A stretch of 64,000 bases of DNA from Nitrincola sp. A-D6 (GTDB taxonomy: Bacteria; Pseudomonadota; Gammaproteobacteria; Pseudomonadales; Balneatricaceae), in contig NZ_JRLB01000042.1 of assembly GCF_000764495.1 (NCBI RefSeq), positions 1 to 64,000 on the forward strand. Reading direction: 5' to 3'. Made by a program: the position numbers and the translations under genes. Below the pieces are notes generated by a model. It did no database searches. It was not told the DNA's origin and was given only the letters and a program-made list of their open reading frames with translations. Positions 35,028-45,758 of this stretch are shown piece after piece. Numbering within the stretch: position 1 is the first letter of the stretch; each line of letters opens with the position of its first letter.

Positions 35028-35963
35028 TTAGATTAGGCTTAATGCTTTCTCAAAACTCACCACATCGGTCAAAGACACAACGTCGAGTGATTTATTAATC
35101 TTCTTATTCAGTCCGGAAAGCACCTTACCTGGCCCACACTCAATGGTAACCAGTACGCCCCGATCAACCATTGCTGACACTGAATCAGTCCACAAAACCG
35201 GGCTGTATAACTGCGCAACAAGATTTTTCCGCAGACTTTCAACTGAATCGACAACCTGAGCTGTCACATTCTGTACCACCGGCACCATCGGCATATCCAG
35301 GGCTACTGATGTCAAAGCGGCCGCCATCTCTTCAGCAATAGGCTTCATCAGACTGCAATGCGATGGAACGCTGACAGGCAAGGCAATAGCACGCTTCGCT
35401 CCCGCCGCTTTACAAGCCGCCATGGCACGCTCGACTGCCAGCTTCTCACCGGCAATAACGACCTGTCCAGGGCAGTTATAATTTACTGGAGCAACCACCT
35501 CGCCTTCAGCAGCAAGAGCACAGGCCGACTTTACCGATGCATCGTCAAGACCCAATATGGCTGCCATGGCACCTGTACCTGCAGGCACAGCCTGCTGCAT
35601 CAGCTCACCGCGAAGCTTGACCAGTTTCACACCAGCCTCCAGTGACATGGCACCCGCACAAACCAGTGCAGAATATTCGCCCAAACTATGCCCGGCCATC
35701 ACAGCGGGTGTCGCACCACCTTGCTGCTCCCACAGGCGCCAGAGTGCAACACTGGCGGTCAGCAAAGCAGGCTGAGTAACCTCAGTAGAATTAAGTTGCT
35801 CTTCTGGTCCAGCCTGAACCAACTCCCAGAGATTATAACCCAAAGCCGTTGAAGCCTCTGCAAAAGTCTCTTCTATTACAGGGTGGGCTGCTGCCAGTTC
35901 AGACAACATACCAACCTGTTGAGAGCCTTGCCCAGGAAACACAAAAGCCAGCGCTTGCGACAT
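35028..35963 (-). CDS. fabD: Malonyl-CoA-ACP transacylase
   Basis: 311 residues from ATG 35963 (MSQALAFVFPGQGSQQVGM). Nucleophile Ser in AGHSLGEYSAL (about 92), Arg in KLRGELMQ and His in VPSHCSLMKP. Transfers malonyl groups from CoA to ACP. Between plsX and fabG, as expected. Confidence 0.97.
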   Translation of the reverse strand: MSQALAFVFPGQGSQQVGMLSELAAAHPVIEETFAEASTALGYNLWELVQAGPEEQLNSTEVTQPALLTASVALWRLWEQQGGATPAVMAGHSLGEYSALVCAGAMSLEAGVKLVKLRGELMQQAVPAGTGAMAAILGLDDASVKSACALAAEGEVVAPVNYNCPGQVVIAGEKLAVERAMAACKAAGAKRAIALPVSVPSHCSLMKPIAEEMAAALTSVALDMPMVPVVQNVTAQVVDSVESLRKNLVAQLYSPVLWTDSVSAMVDRGVLVTIECGPGKVLSGLNKKINKSLDVVSLTDVVSFEKALSLI

Positions 35964-36058
35964 AGTATCCTCATAACAACAGATCAAAGATGGATAGCCG
36001 ATTATAGTTCCGGCTTTAAAAAACTATAGTGTACAACATTGTGCGCCGAGTTAAACGT

Positions 36059-37087
36059 TCAGGCAGGGTTCTGCTGTAACTGTTGTGCCAGTCTCTCAAC
36101 AATTCGTGACGGCACATTCAGTCTCGCATCCGTGATCGCCTGTGCCAGAGCGGCCTCAAAGTGACGCTGCCCTGCACCTCCATGACTTTTAACCACCACC
36201 CCTTGCAACCCCAGCAAACTGGCACCATTTCGCTGACCGGGGTCAATTTGTTGCTGCAACTCTTTGAGCACAGGCTGTGCAAGCACACCCAGCAGGCGCC
36301 GGTACAGATTACGGGTAAAACTCTTGCGCAGCTTTCCTGCAATCAGACGCGCCAGGCCCTCGCTGCTCTTGAGGGCAATATTACCGGTAAAGCCATCACA
36401 AACAATTACATCGGCACGGTCACTGAAAACCTCATCACCTTCGATAAAACCGATATAGTTCAGATTGCCGCGTTCCTGAATCAGCCGAGAGGCCAGCTTG
36501 ACCTGCTCATTACCCTTAATTTCTTCACTTCCAATGTTCAGCAGCGCAACGCGCGGCGCTGATTTACCCTCAACCGCCGATACCATGGCAGAGCCCATCA
36601 GCGCGAACTGCAACAGATGCTCTGCACTACAATTCACATTTGCGCCCAGGTCCAGTAGATAGCAATGATCCTGTTGCGTTGGAATAGCACTGATAATGGC
36701 TGGCCGGTCAATACCCGGAAGTGTGCGCAACAGGCTACAACCCAGCACCATCAAAGCCCCGGTATTACCCGCACTGACACAAGCTGAAGCCCTGCCATCA
36801 CGTACCAGTTCCAGTGCTTTATACATAGAGGAATCGCGGAGGTGACGCAAGGCATAGGAGGGCTTGTCATTCATGGTAATGACGGATGCGGTATGGATAA
36901 GCGTGATGCGTTTGGATAAATACGAGGGACAGCGTGATAACAAGGGCTCAATCTGAGACTGGTCACCCACTAGCAAAACCGTCAGATCGGATTGCTGCTT
37001 TAACAAATTGATACAGGCAGGAACAGTAACGCGGGGACCGAAGTCCCCGCCCATCGCATCTACGGCAATGCTAAGGTGTTCAGACAA
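36059..37087 (-). CDS. plsX: Phosphate acyltransferase PlsX
   Basis: 342 residues. Converts acyl-ACP to acyl-phosphate for phospholipid synthesis. Opens with IAVDAMGGDFGPRVTVPA, then SAGNTGALMVL and CDGFTGNIALKSSEG. It begins 2 bases after rpmF and precedes fabD. Confidence 0.96.
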   Translation of the reverse strand: MSEHLSIAVDAMGGDFGPRVTVPACINLLKQQSDLTVLLVGDQSQIEPLLSRCPSYLSKRITLIHTASVITMNDKPSYALRHLRDSSMYKALELVRDGRASACVSAGNTGALMVLGCSLLRTLPGIDRPAIISAIPTQQDHCYLLDLGANVNCSAEHLLQFALMGSAMVSAVEGKSAPRVALLNIGSEEIKGNEQVKLASRLIQERGNLNYIGFIEGDEVFSDRADVIVCDGFTGNIALKSSEGLARLIAGKLRKSFTRNLYRRLLGVLAQPVLKELQQQIDPGQRNGASLLGLQGVVVKSHGGAGQRHFEAALAQAITDARLNVPSRIVERLAQQLQQNPA

Positions 37088-37089
37088 GC

Positions 37090-37272
37090 TTACTCTTCGT
37101 CTTGCTTGTTGATAACCTGACGACCACGATAGAAACCATCTTCTGTCACGTGGTGACGACGATGTGTTTCACCGGTAGTTGCATCAACTGCCAGAGTCGG
37201 ACCGCTCAGCGCATCATGCGAACGACGCATATCGCGTCTTGAACGGGATTTTTTGTTCTGCTGTACTGCCAT
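37090..37272 (-). CDS. rpmF: Ribosomal protein bL32
   Basis: 60 residues, [20 protein letters not shown], then GETHRRHHV. Basic, no zinc cysteines (the non-zinc form). Located between yceD and plsX as in E. coli. Confidence 0.97.
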   Translation of the reverse strand: MAVQQNKKSRSRRDMRRSHDALSGPTLAVDATTGETHRRHHVTEDGFYRGRQVINKQDEE

Positions 37273-37288
37273 GGTATATAGCTCCTGA

Positions 37289-37813
37289 TTAACGCTTGCT
37301 GGTCTTGTCTTTTAGCGAGGCCAGCACACTGAAAGGGTTAGGTTTTTCTTGCTGAAGACGAACTGTTCCACTATCGCCCCAGGATGTCTTGATTGAGCAG
37401 TCCTCGTGCATGGGCACGGAAGGCAAGCTCAGGATCAATTCATCCTCAACGATCGGTAACAACTCCACATCATCGTCTTCAACGAGTAGCGGGTCGTAGT
37501 ACCGCGGCAGGTTTTTGGCCTGCTCATCATTGAGAACTACGGCCAGATTTACATCTGCCCTTACATCAATACCAACCGGCTCAAGGCAACGCTGGCAGGT
37601 CATAAACACCTGACCCCTGGCTTTACCTGATACGGTTCGCAGATGCTGTTCATCTACTGCAAAACTCAACGTTACATTTACTCTGCCCTGCTCGCTGCAT
37701 AAAAAAGAAGCAAGGCGAGGCATCGCTGAAATTTCAGCGATGCCAGTAATTTGCGCTTCCCGCTCAGCAAGTTTGCGCGGATCAGCTTTTTTCGGTAATG
37801 GACCGTTCGACAT
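37289..37813 (-). CDS. yceD: YceD/DUF177 protein, 23S rRNA accumulation protein
   Basis: 174 residues with the DUF177 core, including [11 protein letters not shown] (CxxC near 88). Family members affect 23S rRNA accumulation; mechanism not known. Start of the yceD-rpmF-plsX-fab run and divergent from the maf gene. Confidence 0.92.
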   Translation of the reverse strand: MSNGPLPKKADPRKLAEREAQITGIAEISAMPRLASFLCSEQGRVNVTLSFAVDEQHLRTVSGKARGQVFMTCQRCLEPVGIDVRADVNLAVVLNDEQAKNLPRYYDPLLVEDDDVELLPIVEDELILSLPSVPMHEDCSIKTSWGDSGTVRLQQEKPNPFSVLASLKDKTSKR

Positions 37814-37931
37814 AAGCGCGCAATTCTAGGCATTGCGATGGCGTCTGTCAAAGGGATTCAGGGGTTTCATTCAAGAAAAATGTCGATACTATAAGCAATA
37901 ACTCTGAATACTCTGTGTAAAAGGCCTGAAA

Positions 37932-38513
37932 ATGGACAAAACCCTCGTTTTAGCATCCAGCTCACCCTATCGTCGTGAAATTCTGGATAAGCTTGGTTTC
38001 GCCTATCGCTGCAAAAAACCCGATGTTGATGAAACCCCCTTACCCACCGAATCAGCAGAAGCATTGGTCGCCAGACTGGCTGAAAGCAAGGCCCGCTCAC
38101 TAGCCGGACACTTTCATAACGCACTGATTATCGGCTCTGATCAGGTTGCTGTGCTTGATGGCCAGATTATCGGCAAACCAGGCACCAAAGCCAAGGCCGT
38201 GGAACAGTTACACAATGCTTCAGGACGCTGCGCAACCTTCCTGACAGGATTGAGCCTGTATAATACCGAAACCCGGCAGGCACAGGTCGACGTAGTCCCT
38301 TTCAAAGTATACTTTCGCCACCTCAGTGACACCATGATAGATCGCTACCTTGAACGCGAGCAGCCTTTTAATTGTGCAGGCAGCTTTAAGTCCGAAGCTC
38401 TGGGAATTGTATTATTTGACAAACTTGAGGGAGATGACCCCAACACCCTGATCGGCCTGCCCTTGATACGCCTGGTACGTATGCTGGAACAGGAAGGTAT
38501 TGAGGTTCTGTAG
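37932..38513 (+). CDS. maf: Maf-family nucleotide pyrophosphatase (YceF type)
   Basis: 193 residues. The N-terminal signature LASSSPYRREILDKLGF is that of Maf proteins; SDQVAVLDGQIIGKPG follows with the catalytic Asp. The YceF subgroup hydrolyses 7-methyl-GTP. Subgroup chosen by position beside yceD, where it is often found, and by length. Divergently transcribed. Confidence 0.92.
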   Translation: MDKTLVLASSSPYRREILDKLGFAYRCKKPDVDETPLPTESAEALVARLAESKARSLAGHFHNALIIGSDQVAVLDGQIIGKPGTKAKAVEQLHNASGRCATFLTGLSLYNTETRQAQVDVVPFKVYFRHLSDTMIDRYLEREQPFNCAGSFKSEALGIVLFDKLEGDDPNTLIGLPLIRLVRMLEQEGIEVL

Positions 38514-38549
38514 TACTCATAAGTAGTACTAACGGACAGTACTAACCGG

Positions 38550-39617
38550 TCACTGCAAGCGCGGTGACCAGTACTCTACCATTTGGGTGGAAAGATGCTT
38601 GGCAAAAGACACGCCCAAGCGATCAACCAGTCTGTCAAAGGAGGATGGCTGATAGGTGTAGTCTACCAGACGATCGATTTTAACCAGTTCACGCGCAACA
38701 TAGCTGGAACTACCTAATCCATCAATCAACCCCAGTTCCAATGCTTGTTCGCCGCTCCAGACTAGTCCGGTGAACAAGCGCGCTTCATCAGACAAACGCT
38801 CTCCACGACCCTGTTTCACTTCGTTGATAAATTGCCGGTGCGTTGTTTCCAACACAGATTCCCAAAACTCGGTTTCATCTTCTCGCTGAGGACTGAATGG
38901 ATCAAGGAAGGCTTTATTCTCACCCGAGGTCATAATACGCCGCTCGATACCCATTTTATCGATCAAATCAACGAAACCGAAACCGGAGGCAGTCACACCA
39001 ATGGAACCTACCAGACTGGCTTTGTCAGCATAAATTTCATCTGCAGCGACAGCTATGTAATAACCACCTGAAGCCCCTATATCAGCAATCACCGCATAGA
39101 CTTTTTTGTCCGGATGCAGTCCTTTTAAGCGAACAATCTCATCATTGATATAGCCAGCCTGTACCGGAGCACCTCCTGGGCTGTTAATTCGCAGAATAAT
39201 GGCCCGGCTCTGATTTGATGAGAAGGCTCGACGAAGGGCAGTAATAATATTATCTGCACTGGCATCTGCACCATCAGCAATAATGCCCCGTACTTCAATG
39301 AGAGCGACATGCGGTTGCCGGTCAACCGCCTCTTTAGCACCACTAAAATCACGCCCCATAAGAAAAAAGGCCAGCAGTGCGAACAAATAAATAAAGGTCA
39401 GCGACTTGAAGAAAATACCCCAACGCCGTGAACGACGCTGCTCGACATTCAGACTGGAGACAATTTTTTCAATCAACCGCCATTCTTTACTCTTCTCCGT
39501 CTGCGCAGACGCTTGATCCAGAGCCTGCTTTACCTTGGCATCTGCTTTGGGTTCTTCAGACAACAGCTCAGGCGGTGACTCTTTTTTATCCGGATCATCC
39601 CAATGATTATTACTCAC
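38550..39617 (-). CDS. sppA: Signal peptide peptidase SppA-like serine protease (S49)
   Basis: 355 residues. An N-terminal cytoplasmic tail of about 65 residues, one membrane helix (TFIYLFALLAFFLMG) and a single S49 domain. Nucleophile Ser in DIGASGGYYIAVAAD (about 183) and catalytic Lys in ASLVGSIGVTAS region. Cleaves remnant signal peptides in the membrane. It is the short, single-domain type. Upstream neighbour is a HAD phosphatase on the same strand. Confidence 0.9.
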   Translation of the reverse strand: MSNNHWDDPDKKESPPELLSEEPKADAKVKQALDQASAQTEKSKEWRLIEKIVSSLNVEQRRSRRWGIFFKSLTFIYLFALLAFFLMGRDFSGAKEAVDRQPHVALIEVRGIIADGADASADNIITALRRAFSSNQSRAIILRINSPGGAPVQAGYINDEIVRLKGLHPDKKVYAVIADIGASGGYYIAVAADEIYADKASLVGSIGVTASGFGFVDLIDKMGIERRIMTSGENKAFLDPFSPQREDETEFWESVLETTHRQFINEVKQGRGERLSDEARLFTGLVWSGEQALELGLIDGLGSSSYVARELVKIDRLVDYTYQPSSFDRLVDRLGVSFAKHLSTQMVEYWSPRLQ

Positions 39618-39640
39618 GTACCACTCCTTAAAAGGGTTAT

Positions 39641-40297
39641 TCAGCTGGCTTTATGACGCAGCAACCAGCTCCCAAGTTCCGCAAACTGATGCACTTCCAG
39701 TACCGGATTCCAGCGGGACAAACGGTCAATATGGTGTGCACCATAACTCACAGCCACTGTATCTATTCCTGCTCGCTGCCCCATCTCAAGATCATATTCT
39801 GTATCACCGATCATCAAGGCGCGCCGGGGATCAACATCTGTCACCAAAAGAATCTCTTCAAGCATACAAGGATCCGGTTTAGATGCGGTTTCATCGGCAC
39901 ATTTGGTGATTTCAAACAGCGGCGCAAGGCCGGTGTCGGATAGCACCCGATCCAGACCACGACGGCTTTTACCCGTTGCAACTGCCAGCCGAAACCCTTC
40001 ACCCTGCAGCTGTTCAAGAGTATCTCTTACACCTGGAAACAGGTTGGATCGGGTGGGATCGGCTGACAAAAAATGCTGCACATAACGCTCACGCATAGCC
40101 AACACCAAGGTTTCATCCTGGTCCGGATATAGCATGCGGATGGCTTCAGGCAAACCCAGTCCGATGATATTTCTAACAGCAGCATCTTCCGGCACATCGA
40201 TACATAGATCCAACGCAGCTGACTGCATGCTGCCGATGATACTGGCCTCGGAATCTATAATTGTGCCATCCCAATCAAAGATGAGTAAATCGTACAC
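39641..40297 (-). CDS. HAD-superfamily phosphatase (phosphoglycolate-phosphatase-like)
   Basis: 218 residues from GTG 40297 (MYDLLIFDWDGTIIDSE); the frame is open further upstream but that part does not resemble the family and overlaps rnk. HAD motifs: DWDGT, VATGKSRRGL and MIGDTEYDLEMG. Commonly found next to rluC or sppA in gammaproteobacteria. Substrate unknown. Confidence 0.85.
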   Translation of the reverse strand: MYDLLIFDWDGTIIDSEASIIGSMQSAALDLCIDVPEDAAVRNIIGLGLPEAIRMLYPDQDETLVLAMRERYVQHFLSADPTRSNLFPGVRDTLEQLQGEGFRLAVATGKSRRGLDRVLSDTGLAPLFEITKCADETASKPDPCMLEEILLVTDVDPRRALMIGDTEYDLEMGQRAGIDTVAVSYGAHHIDRLSRWNPVLEVHQFAELGSWLLRHKAS

Positions 40298-40307
40298 GCC
40301 TGCGTCC

Positions 40308-40705
40308 TCAGTTGCTCGGTTGCGGATTTTCAACTTTGATAATTTTAACGTGGCGATGCTTGGTATCCGGCAATTCCCAGTCAATGCGCTGCCCTACAGA
40401 CAACCCCAGCAGGGCACTTCCGATAGGTGCAAAGATTGACAGGGTTTCAGGCTGTCCCTTTATCTCATGCGGATAGCAAAGCGTCAGGTGAAACTGACGG
40501 CCACTCTCTTCCACTTCAAAAGTCACTGTTGAGTTCATCCGCACTACATCATCGGGCATCTCATCTGCTTTAACCACGATAGCTCTGGCCAGCTCTTCAC
40601 GCAAACTGTCATAGCTTGCATCACCCCGGTAGGGTGTTTTGTCCAGCATCCCCTCCAGCCTGTCAATATCCAGCTCAGTTACTTTGATCGGGGGTAGTTC
40701 TGACA
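40308..40705 (-). CDS. rnk: Rnk-like GreA/GreB-family regulator of nucleoside diphosphate kinase
   Basis: 132 residues from ATG 40705 (MSELPPIKVTELDID). The C-terminal FKBP-like domain (APIGSALLGLSVGQRIDWELPD) is that of GreA/GreB; the short N-terminal coil matches Rnk, which binds RNA polymerase but does not rescue stalled complexes like GreA. Preceded by the terminator of the upstream gene. Confidence 0.88.
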
Positions 40706-40719
40706 TTTTTATCTCCGTT

Positions 40720-40750
40720 AAAAAAACAAGGCCACCCACTTCGGATGGCC
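40720..40750 (-). terminator. Intrinsic terminator upstream of rnk
   Basis: On the minus strand GGCCATCC and GGTGGCC form a stem followed by TTGTTTTTTT. It ends transcription coming from the 40852-41241 gene. Confidence 0.7.
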
Positions 40751-40851
40751 ATGCTGATACATATTCACTTAAAAAAACAGGCTAGGTATAGATACGTCGA
40801 TTAATGATTATGATCCATATCAACAGGTTCAGCAACTCTAGAATTACACAC

Positions 40852-41241
40852 TTAACGCAAGCGCTCCAGTTCACTTATTAGACTCGCAGGTTCATCTGGC
40901 ACCAGAGTAACTCTGACAACATCTCCCGTTGCATCAAATAGCACCATCACGCCATCAAACGCCTCATACCGGCGCACAAACACATCCCCTTCAGGTGTCC
41001 CCATATGTGCCACACGGAATTTGAAATCAGGTTCATAGTCCGAACGGACCTGGTTAAGCCGCGCCATGGCATCCATACCCGCCGGAGCATAACTTTCATA
41101 CACCAGCACCACTACCGGCTTGCCCTGACCTATTACACTCAAATCCTTGGAGATGGGCTTCACACCCAGAAAGGACCACATCACCCAGCCTATCAGAACA
41201 AGGGAGACCAATATAATTGCCAGTTTTAATGATTTTGGCAT
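40852..41241 (-). CDS. Membrane-anchored protein with possible thioredoxin-like fold
   Basis: 129 residues: N-terminal membrane helix (LAIILVSLVLIGWVMW) followed by a periplasmic domain. The pattern PVVVLVYESYAPAGMDAMARL is like the start of a thioredoxin fold with the CxxC replaced (YAPAG), so no redox activity is expected. Unknown function. In the same direction as the DnaJ-related gene. Confidence 0.7.
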   Translation of the reverse strand: MPKSLKLAIILVSLVLIGWVMWSFLGVKPISKDLSVIGQGKPVVVLVYESYAPAGMDAMARLNQVRSDYEPDFKFRVAHMGTPEGDVFVRRYEAFDGVMVLFDATGDVVRVTLVPDEPASLISELERLR

Positions 41242-41288
41242 GCCATATCCATATTATTAAAGCTAAGGGGTTACTTGTTCAGATGAAC

Positions 41289-41876
41289 TCAGCGTCCAGG
41301 CAGCAGTAGCGCGACGGCTTGATTGATTTGCTTGATAGTTTCGTCATCGCCCCCACGATCCGGATGATGGCGCATTGCCATTCGCCGCCAAGCCTGCTTG
41401 ATCTGTTTATCAGATGCATTTTCATCCAACTCTAACATCTCCAGCGCTTGTTGCTGCGCACAGGTTTCGGCTGGACTGCTCAATTTTGACCAAAAGCCAG
41501 CCAACATTTGTTCCAGCATGGCTTCACTGGTGTATTCCAGATGGCTTAGGTCCAGATAATAACGGCGTAACGGATCGTCAGTTATCAGCCCCTGTTGGCC
41601 TGCTTGATAGGGGAGTAAACGAATTGACAAGGTATGTATATTTAAAGACCACTGGCCTTTGGCATGCAGCTCATCACGCAAATGATACAGGCGATGAAAC
41701 AGTAAAAAATGCATATGGAAGAGCTTCATCAAATCATGAAACCCATCAGCCTCCAGCTGGATATGCCCTTGCTGTTCCAGAGTTTTCAGCAATTCATGTT
41801 CGCTGATGCCTTCTGGCCTGCTTTGCAGCAGGTCCAGCAGGCTATCTGAACTGAGCCACTGCTGAGCATGGCTCAT
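41289..41876 (-). CDS. DnaJ-related protein with C-terminal J domain
   Basis: 195 residues. The N-terminal 130 residues form the DNAJ-related domain (WLSSDSLLDLLQSRPEGISEHELL). The C-terminal 60 residues are a J domain with the required HPD in MAMRHHPDRGGD, which stimulates DnaK. Its substrate is unknown. It is 33 bases downstream of rraA. Confidence 0.88.
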   Translation of the reverse strand: MSHAQQWLSSDSLLDLLQSRPEGISEHELLKTLEQQGHIQLEADGFHDLMKLFHMHFLLFHRLYHLRDELHAKGQWSLNIHTLSIRLLPYQAGQQGLITDDPLRRYYLDLSHLEYTSEAMLEQMLAGFWSKLSSPAETCAQQQALEMLELDENASDKQIKQAWRRMAMRHHPDRGGDDETIKQINQAVALLLPGR

Positions 41877-41909
41877 CGGAACCTCCGGTCCTTGCTTATC
41901 TGCAGCGGA

Positions 41910-42401
41910 TTACGCATCAGCCAGTTCAAGCTTCTCAGGAGATACCAGCACACCATTATTATCCGCATAAACATACTGCCCCGGTGTAAAGGTCACGCCA
42001 CCAAAAGTCAGGGGTACGTTCAGATCACCCAGGCCGCGCTTATCAGTTTTCATCGGGTGAGACCCCAACGCCTGAACCCCCAGATCCAGCTGACTGATCG
42101 CATTCACATCACGAATGCAGCCATAAATGATGATGCCTTCCCAGCCGTTTTTTTCGGCCTTTTCTGCCAGCATATCTCCGAGCATGGCTCGACGCATGGA
42201 AGCGCCTCCATCAACAACCAGCACCTTACCCTGCCCTGGCTGCGCCACTTGTTCACGCACCAGAGAATTATCTTCATAGGCTTTAATAGTGACAATTTCA
42301 CCACCAAAGGCTTCACGCCCACCAAAATTGGCAAACATCGGCTCTACAACCTGGACTAATTCCGGAAACTGGTCACACAATTCTGGCAATAAATCTTCCA
42401 C
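41910..42401 (-). CDS. rraA: RraA-family protein, ribonuclease E inhibitor
   Basis: 163 residues with the RraA core [40 protein letters not shown] and GCIRDVNAI. In E. coli RraA binds RNase E and lowers its activity. Some family members are aldolases, which have the same fold; the length fits RraA. Confidence 0.9.
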   Translation of the reverse strand: MEDLLPELCDQFPELVQVVEPMFANFGGREAFGGEIVTIKAYEDNSLVREQVAQPGQGKVLVVDGGASMRRAMLGDMLAEKAEKNGWEGIIIYGCIRDVNAISQLDLGVQALGSHPMKTDKRGLGDLNVPLTFGGVTFTPGQYVYADNNGVLVSPEKLELADA

Positions 42402-42467
42402 GTCTTATCTCCCTTATGGATTCGTATAAATTTGTTCAAAGTCTCGCTGATTTAGCCTGCAGATGCA

Positions 42468-45400
42468 TCACAACTTTTGTACAACACTTAACAACGCCTG
42501 CACCGGATGTAGCAACATCTGATTATCCAGACGCTTTACCTGTGAACGACAGGAATAGCCTGTCGCCAACAACTGTCCTTTATGCGCCGGGCTATTAACG
42601 ATTTCACTCCAGCTCAGTGCGTAAATCTCTTTGGATAATTTGTAATTCTGCGCTTCATGGCCGAAAGTTCCGGACATGCCACAGCAACCGGTTGAAAGCA
42701 CTTCCAGCTCCTGACCCAGATAACCAAACAGGGTTTGCCATTGACGGATTGATGCAGCGGCAGAGGTTTTCTCGGTGCAGTGCGCCAGCAGCTTAAAGCT
42801 GTGCTGCGGCACGCTGCCTGTCAGTGGGCGCTGCTGAATCGCCTCCACCAGCCATTCCTGAATCAACATAACGTTGGGTAGGTCATCGCTGACATCCTTG
42901 TACTCTGAGCGGTAGGTCAATGTCATCGATGGGTCTATCCCCACCAGAGGCAGACCGGTTTCGTCCAGTGCTCGTAGCAGTGTGAGATTTTTCTCAGCCG
43001 CTTTGTTGAATGCCTGCATAAAGCCATGCACATGCAGGGGTTTACCATTGGGCATAAACGGAGCGACCAGTACGTTGAACCCCAGCAGACTGAGTAAATC
43101 GACCAGATCCAGAACCAGCTGCGTTTCAAAATAGCTGGTAAAGGCATCCTGAACGATCACCACACTACGGTCACGCTGCGCAGGTGTCAGAGACAGGATG
43201 GAGGCCTCCGTGGCCCAGTCGATAGAGCGCTCACGCAAGCCTTGACGCAAGCTATGGCGGCAAATAACCGGGCTATCCACCATACCAACCAGACTTTTCA
43301 TGGCCGCGCGCATAAACGTATTACGCATCGCCCAGTTATAGGGCGCCGGAAAACGTGACAGGGATGGAATCATAAACTCCAGACTTCCTACCAGGTAATC
43401 CTTCATCGGACGCAGATAACGACCGTAGTAGACCTCCAGAAAACGGGCTCTGAAATCCGGTACATTCACCTTGATCGGACATTGTGCAACGCAAGACTTG
43501 CACGCCAGACACCCCATCATCGCCTCATGTACTTCATTGGAGAAATCATATTCACCACGATTTCGCCGAAAGGTATTCCTGACCCGAGCGGTTAAACCGG
43601 AAAAAACCGAGGCACCACGAATCTGCTCGGCTTCCTGATTAAGATCACTGCCCTGCTGACTCAGCAAGCGCAACCACTCCCTGATCAGGGAAGAGCGTCC
43701 TTTAGGTGAATGGATTCGCTCACGGGTTCCCTTCCAGGAAGGAGCACATGGCATCATTGGGATCATAGTTATAGCAGGCGCCATTGCCATTGCAGTTGAT
43801 TGCGGATGCATAGGTATCCCGGACTTCAGCCGGGATTTGCCGATCTTGCTGTCCACGCGTAGGAACCGCATCAATTTTCAGCAACTCAGCACCCTGCTGA
43901 GTGACTGGCGTAGCAATTTTGCCCGGATTCATCTGATTGCGTGGATCGAACAGGGCTTTAATCCGCTGTAATTCCGGATACAGTGCGCCGAAAAACTCCG
44001 GTGCATATTCAGATCTGACCCCTTTACCATGCTCACCCCAGAGCAAGCCTTTGTACTGTTGGGTCAGGCGCACCACTTCATCGGTAATGCGACGAATCAT
44101 CACTTCCTGCTCAGGGTCTTTCATATCCAAAGCCGGACGTACGTGCAACACACCAGCATCGACATGACCGAACATACCGTACTCCAGCTCGTGCTCATCC
44201 AGCACTCGACGAAAATCCATAATAAAATCAGCCAGATTTTCGGGTGGCACGGCAGTATCTTCAACAAAAGGCACGGGGCGCTTCGACCCTTCAGCATTGC
44301 CCAAGAGGCCAACGGCTTTCTTGCGCATGGCCCAAACCTTGTTGATTTCGGCTGCACCGTAAACTACAGAATAACCAAAGCTTTTGCCCGCTGCGCCACT
44401 GACTGAAGCCAGGTGCTGACACAGGGCATCCACCTTTTGTTTCAGCTCAGCTTCATCATCGCCGGTGTATTCAATCAGGTTAATACCACGGATAGCGGGT
44501 TCATCATCACGTTGTGGAAAATAGGCCCGCACGCTATCCCAGACGATATCGCCCATGGCAGATTCAAAACTTTTGAGTCAATGGTTTCGATTGAGGTAGG
44601 CTGCCAGTCCATCAGTGATTTGGCATCGCGCAGCGAGGATTCAAAACTGGTGTATTTTATATTCACCAGTGCGGCATATTTGGGGATCGGCAGTACATTG
44701 AGCTTGGCTTCGGCAATAAAAGCGAGCGAACCTTCTGCGCCACAAAGGATAGAGTTGAGATTGAAGCGCCCTGACTCATCGCGAATGTGCGCCAGATCAT
44801 AACCGGTCAGGCAGCGGTTGAGTTTGGGAAAGCTCGATTCTATCAACACCTGGTTTTGTTGAAACAGATCATCCAGTTCACGGTGAATTTCACCGATTCG
44901 ATCAGGTTGCTGCTTGATTTCAACCAGTCGCTCTTCGCTCAAAGCCCCAGAGAGCCAGCGTTCACCGCCCAGCCAGATACTATCCAGTTCCAGCACGTGG
45001 TCCCGGGTTTTACCATACAATACCGAGCCCTGACCACTGGCATCGGTATTGATCATGCCACCAATCGTGGCACGGTTGCTGGTAGACAATTCCGGAGCAA
45101 AGAACAGCCCATAGGGTTTTAGCGCCGCATTCAGCTGATCCTTAACCACACCGGCCTGGACCCGCACCCAGCGCTCATGTGGGTTAATTTCCAGAATACG
45201 ATTCATGTATTTTGAACAATCGACAATCAAACCATCGGTCAGTGATTGTCCGTTGGTTCCGGTACCACCACCCCGCGCACTCAATACTATCGAGTGAAAA
45301 CGCGGCTGATCAGCCAACCGGGCAATTTTTTCCAGATCAGAGACTTTCTTTGGATAGAGCACACCCTGAGGCAAAATCTGATAAATACTGTTATCCGTTG

Positions 45401-45524
45401 CCAGAACCACTCGGTTGGCATAATCCGGATTAAGATCGCCCTCAAAACCCTGATGACGCAGTGTATCGATAAAATCCATATACAGCGTCTGGACTGGATT
45501 GAGTTCAGCTAAGCGTGGAATCAT
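42468..45524 (-). CDS. ydiJ: YdiJ-type D-2-hydroxyglutarate dehydrogenase, FAD and Fe-S (two compensating frameshifts)
   Basis: Three overlapping frames form one protein that, after two corrections, has 1018 residues, the E. coli YdiJ length. The N-terminal FAD domain (VVLSARGGGTGTNGQSL, PELSTSNRATIGGMINTDASGQGS) runs from ATG 45524. Near 44559 one G is missing (KVLNLAMGDIVWDSV restored). Near 43755 one base is extra (NDAMCPSWKGTRERIHSPKGR restored). The C-terminal part holds a 4Fe-4S motif (CLACKSCVAQCPIK) and a CCG box (TGCCGMSGTFGHE). The enzyme oxidises D-2-hydroxyglutarate. Both shifts are probably errors. Confidence 0.9.
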
Positions 45525-45758
45525 GTAGCAGTGCCCCGTTAAAAACTATAGCTCATCATACTGGTACGCTATGATCCTGCATTGGAGCTCAAGGTTCAAA
45601 TCAAAAAAGACTGTCGTTGAATAGTTTTTGTATATGTTATGTAGCACACAGGGTCATAATGCCGACACCCCATCACAATACCCAGCCCGGTAATTTGGCA
45701 TTCAGCATCCGTTTGCTACACTAGGCATACAATTTAACCTCTGAGACATCATTCTCTA

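Noticed and set aside
42468-45524. Three separate genes for FAD oxidase, C-terminal oxidase and Fe-S protein
   Set aside because: The frames overlap and join with single-base changes into one protein of the YdiJ family length, with conserved sequence across both joints.
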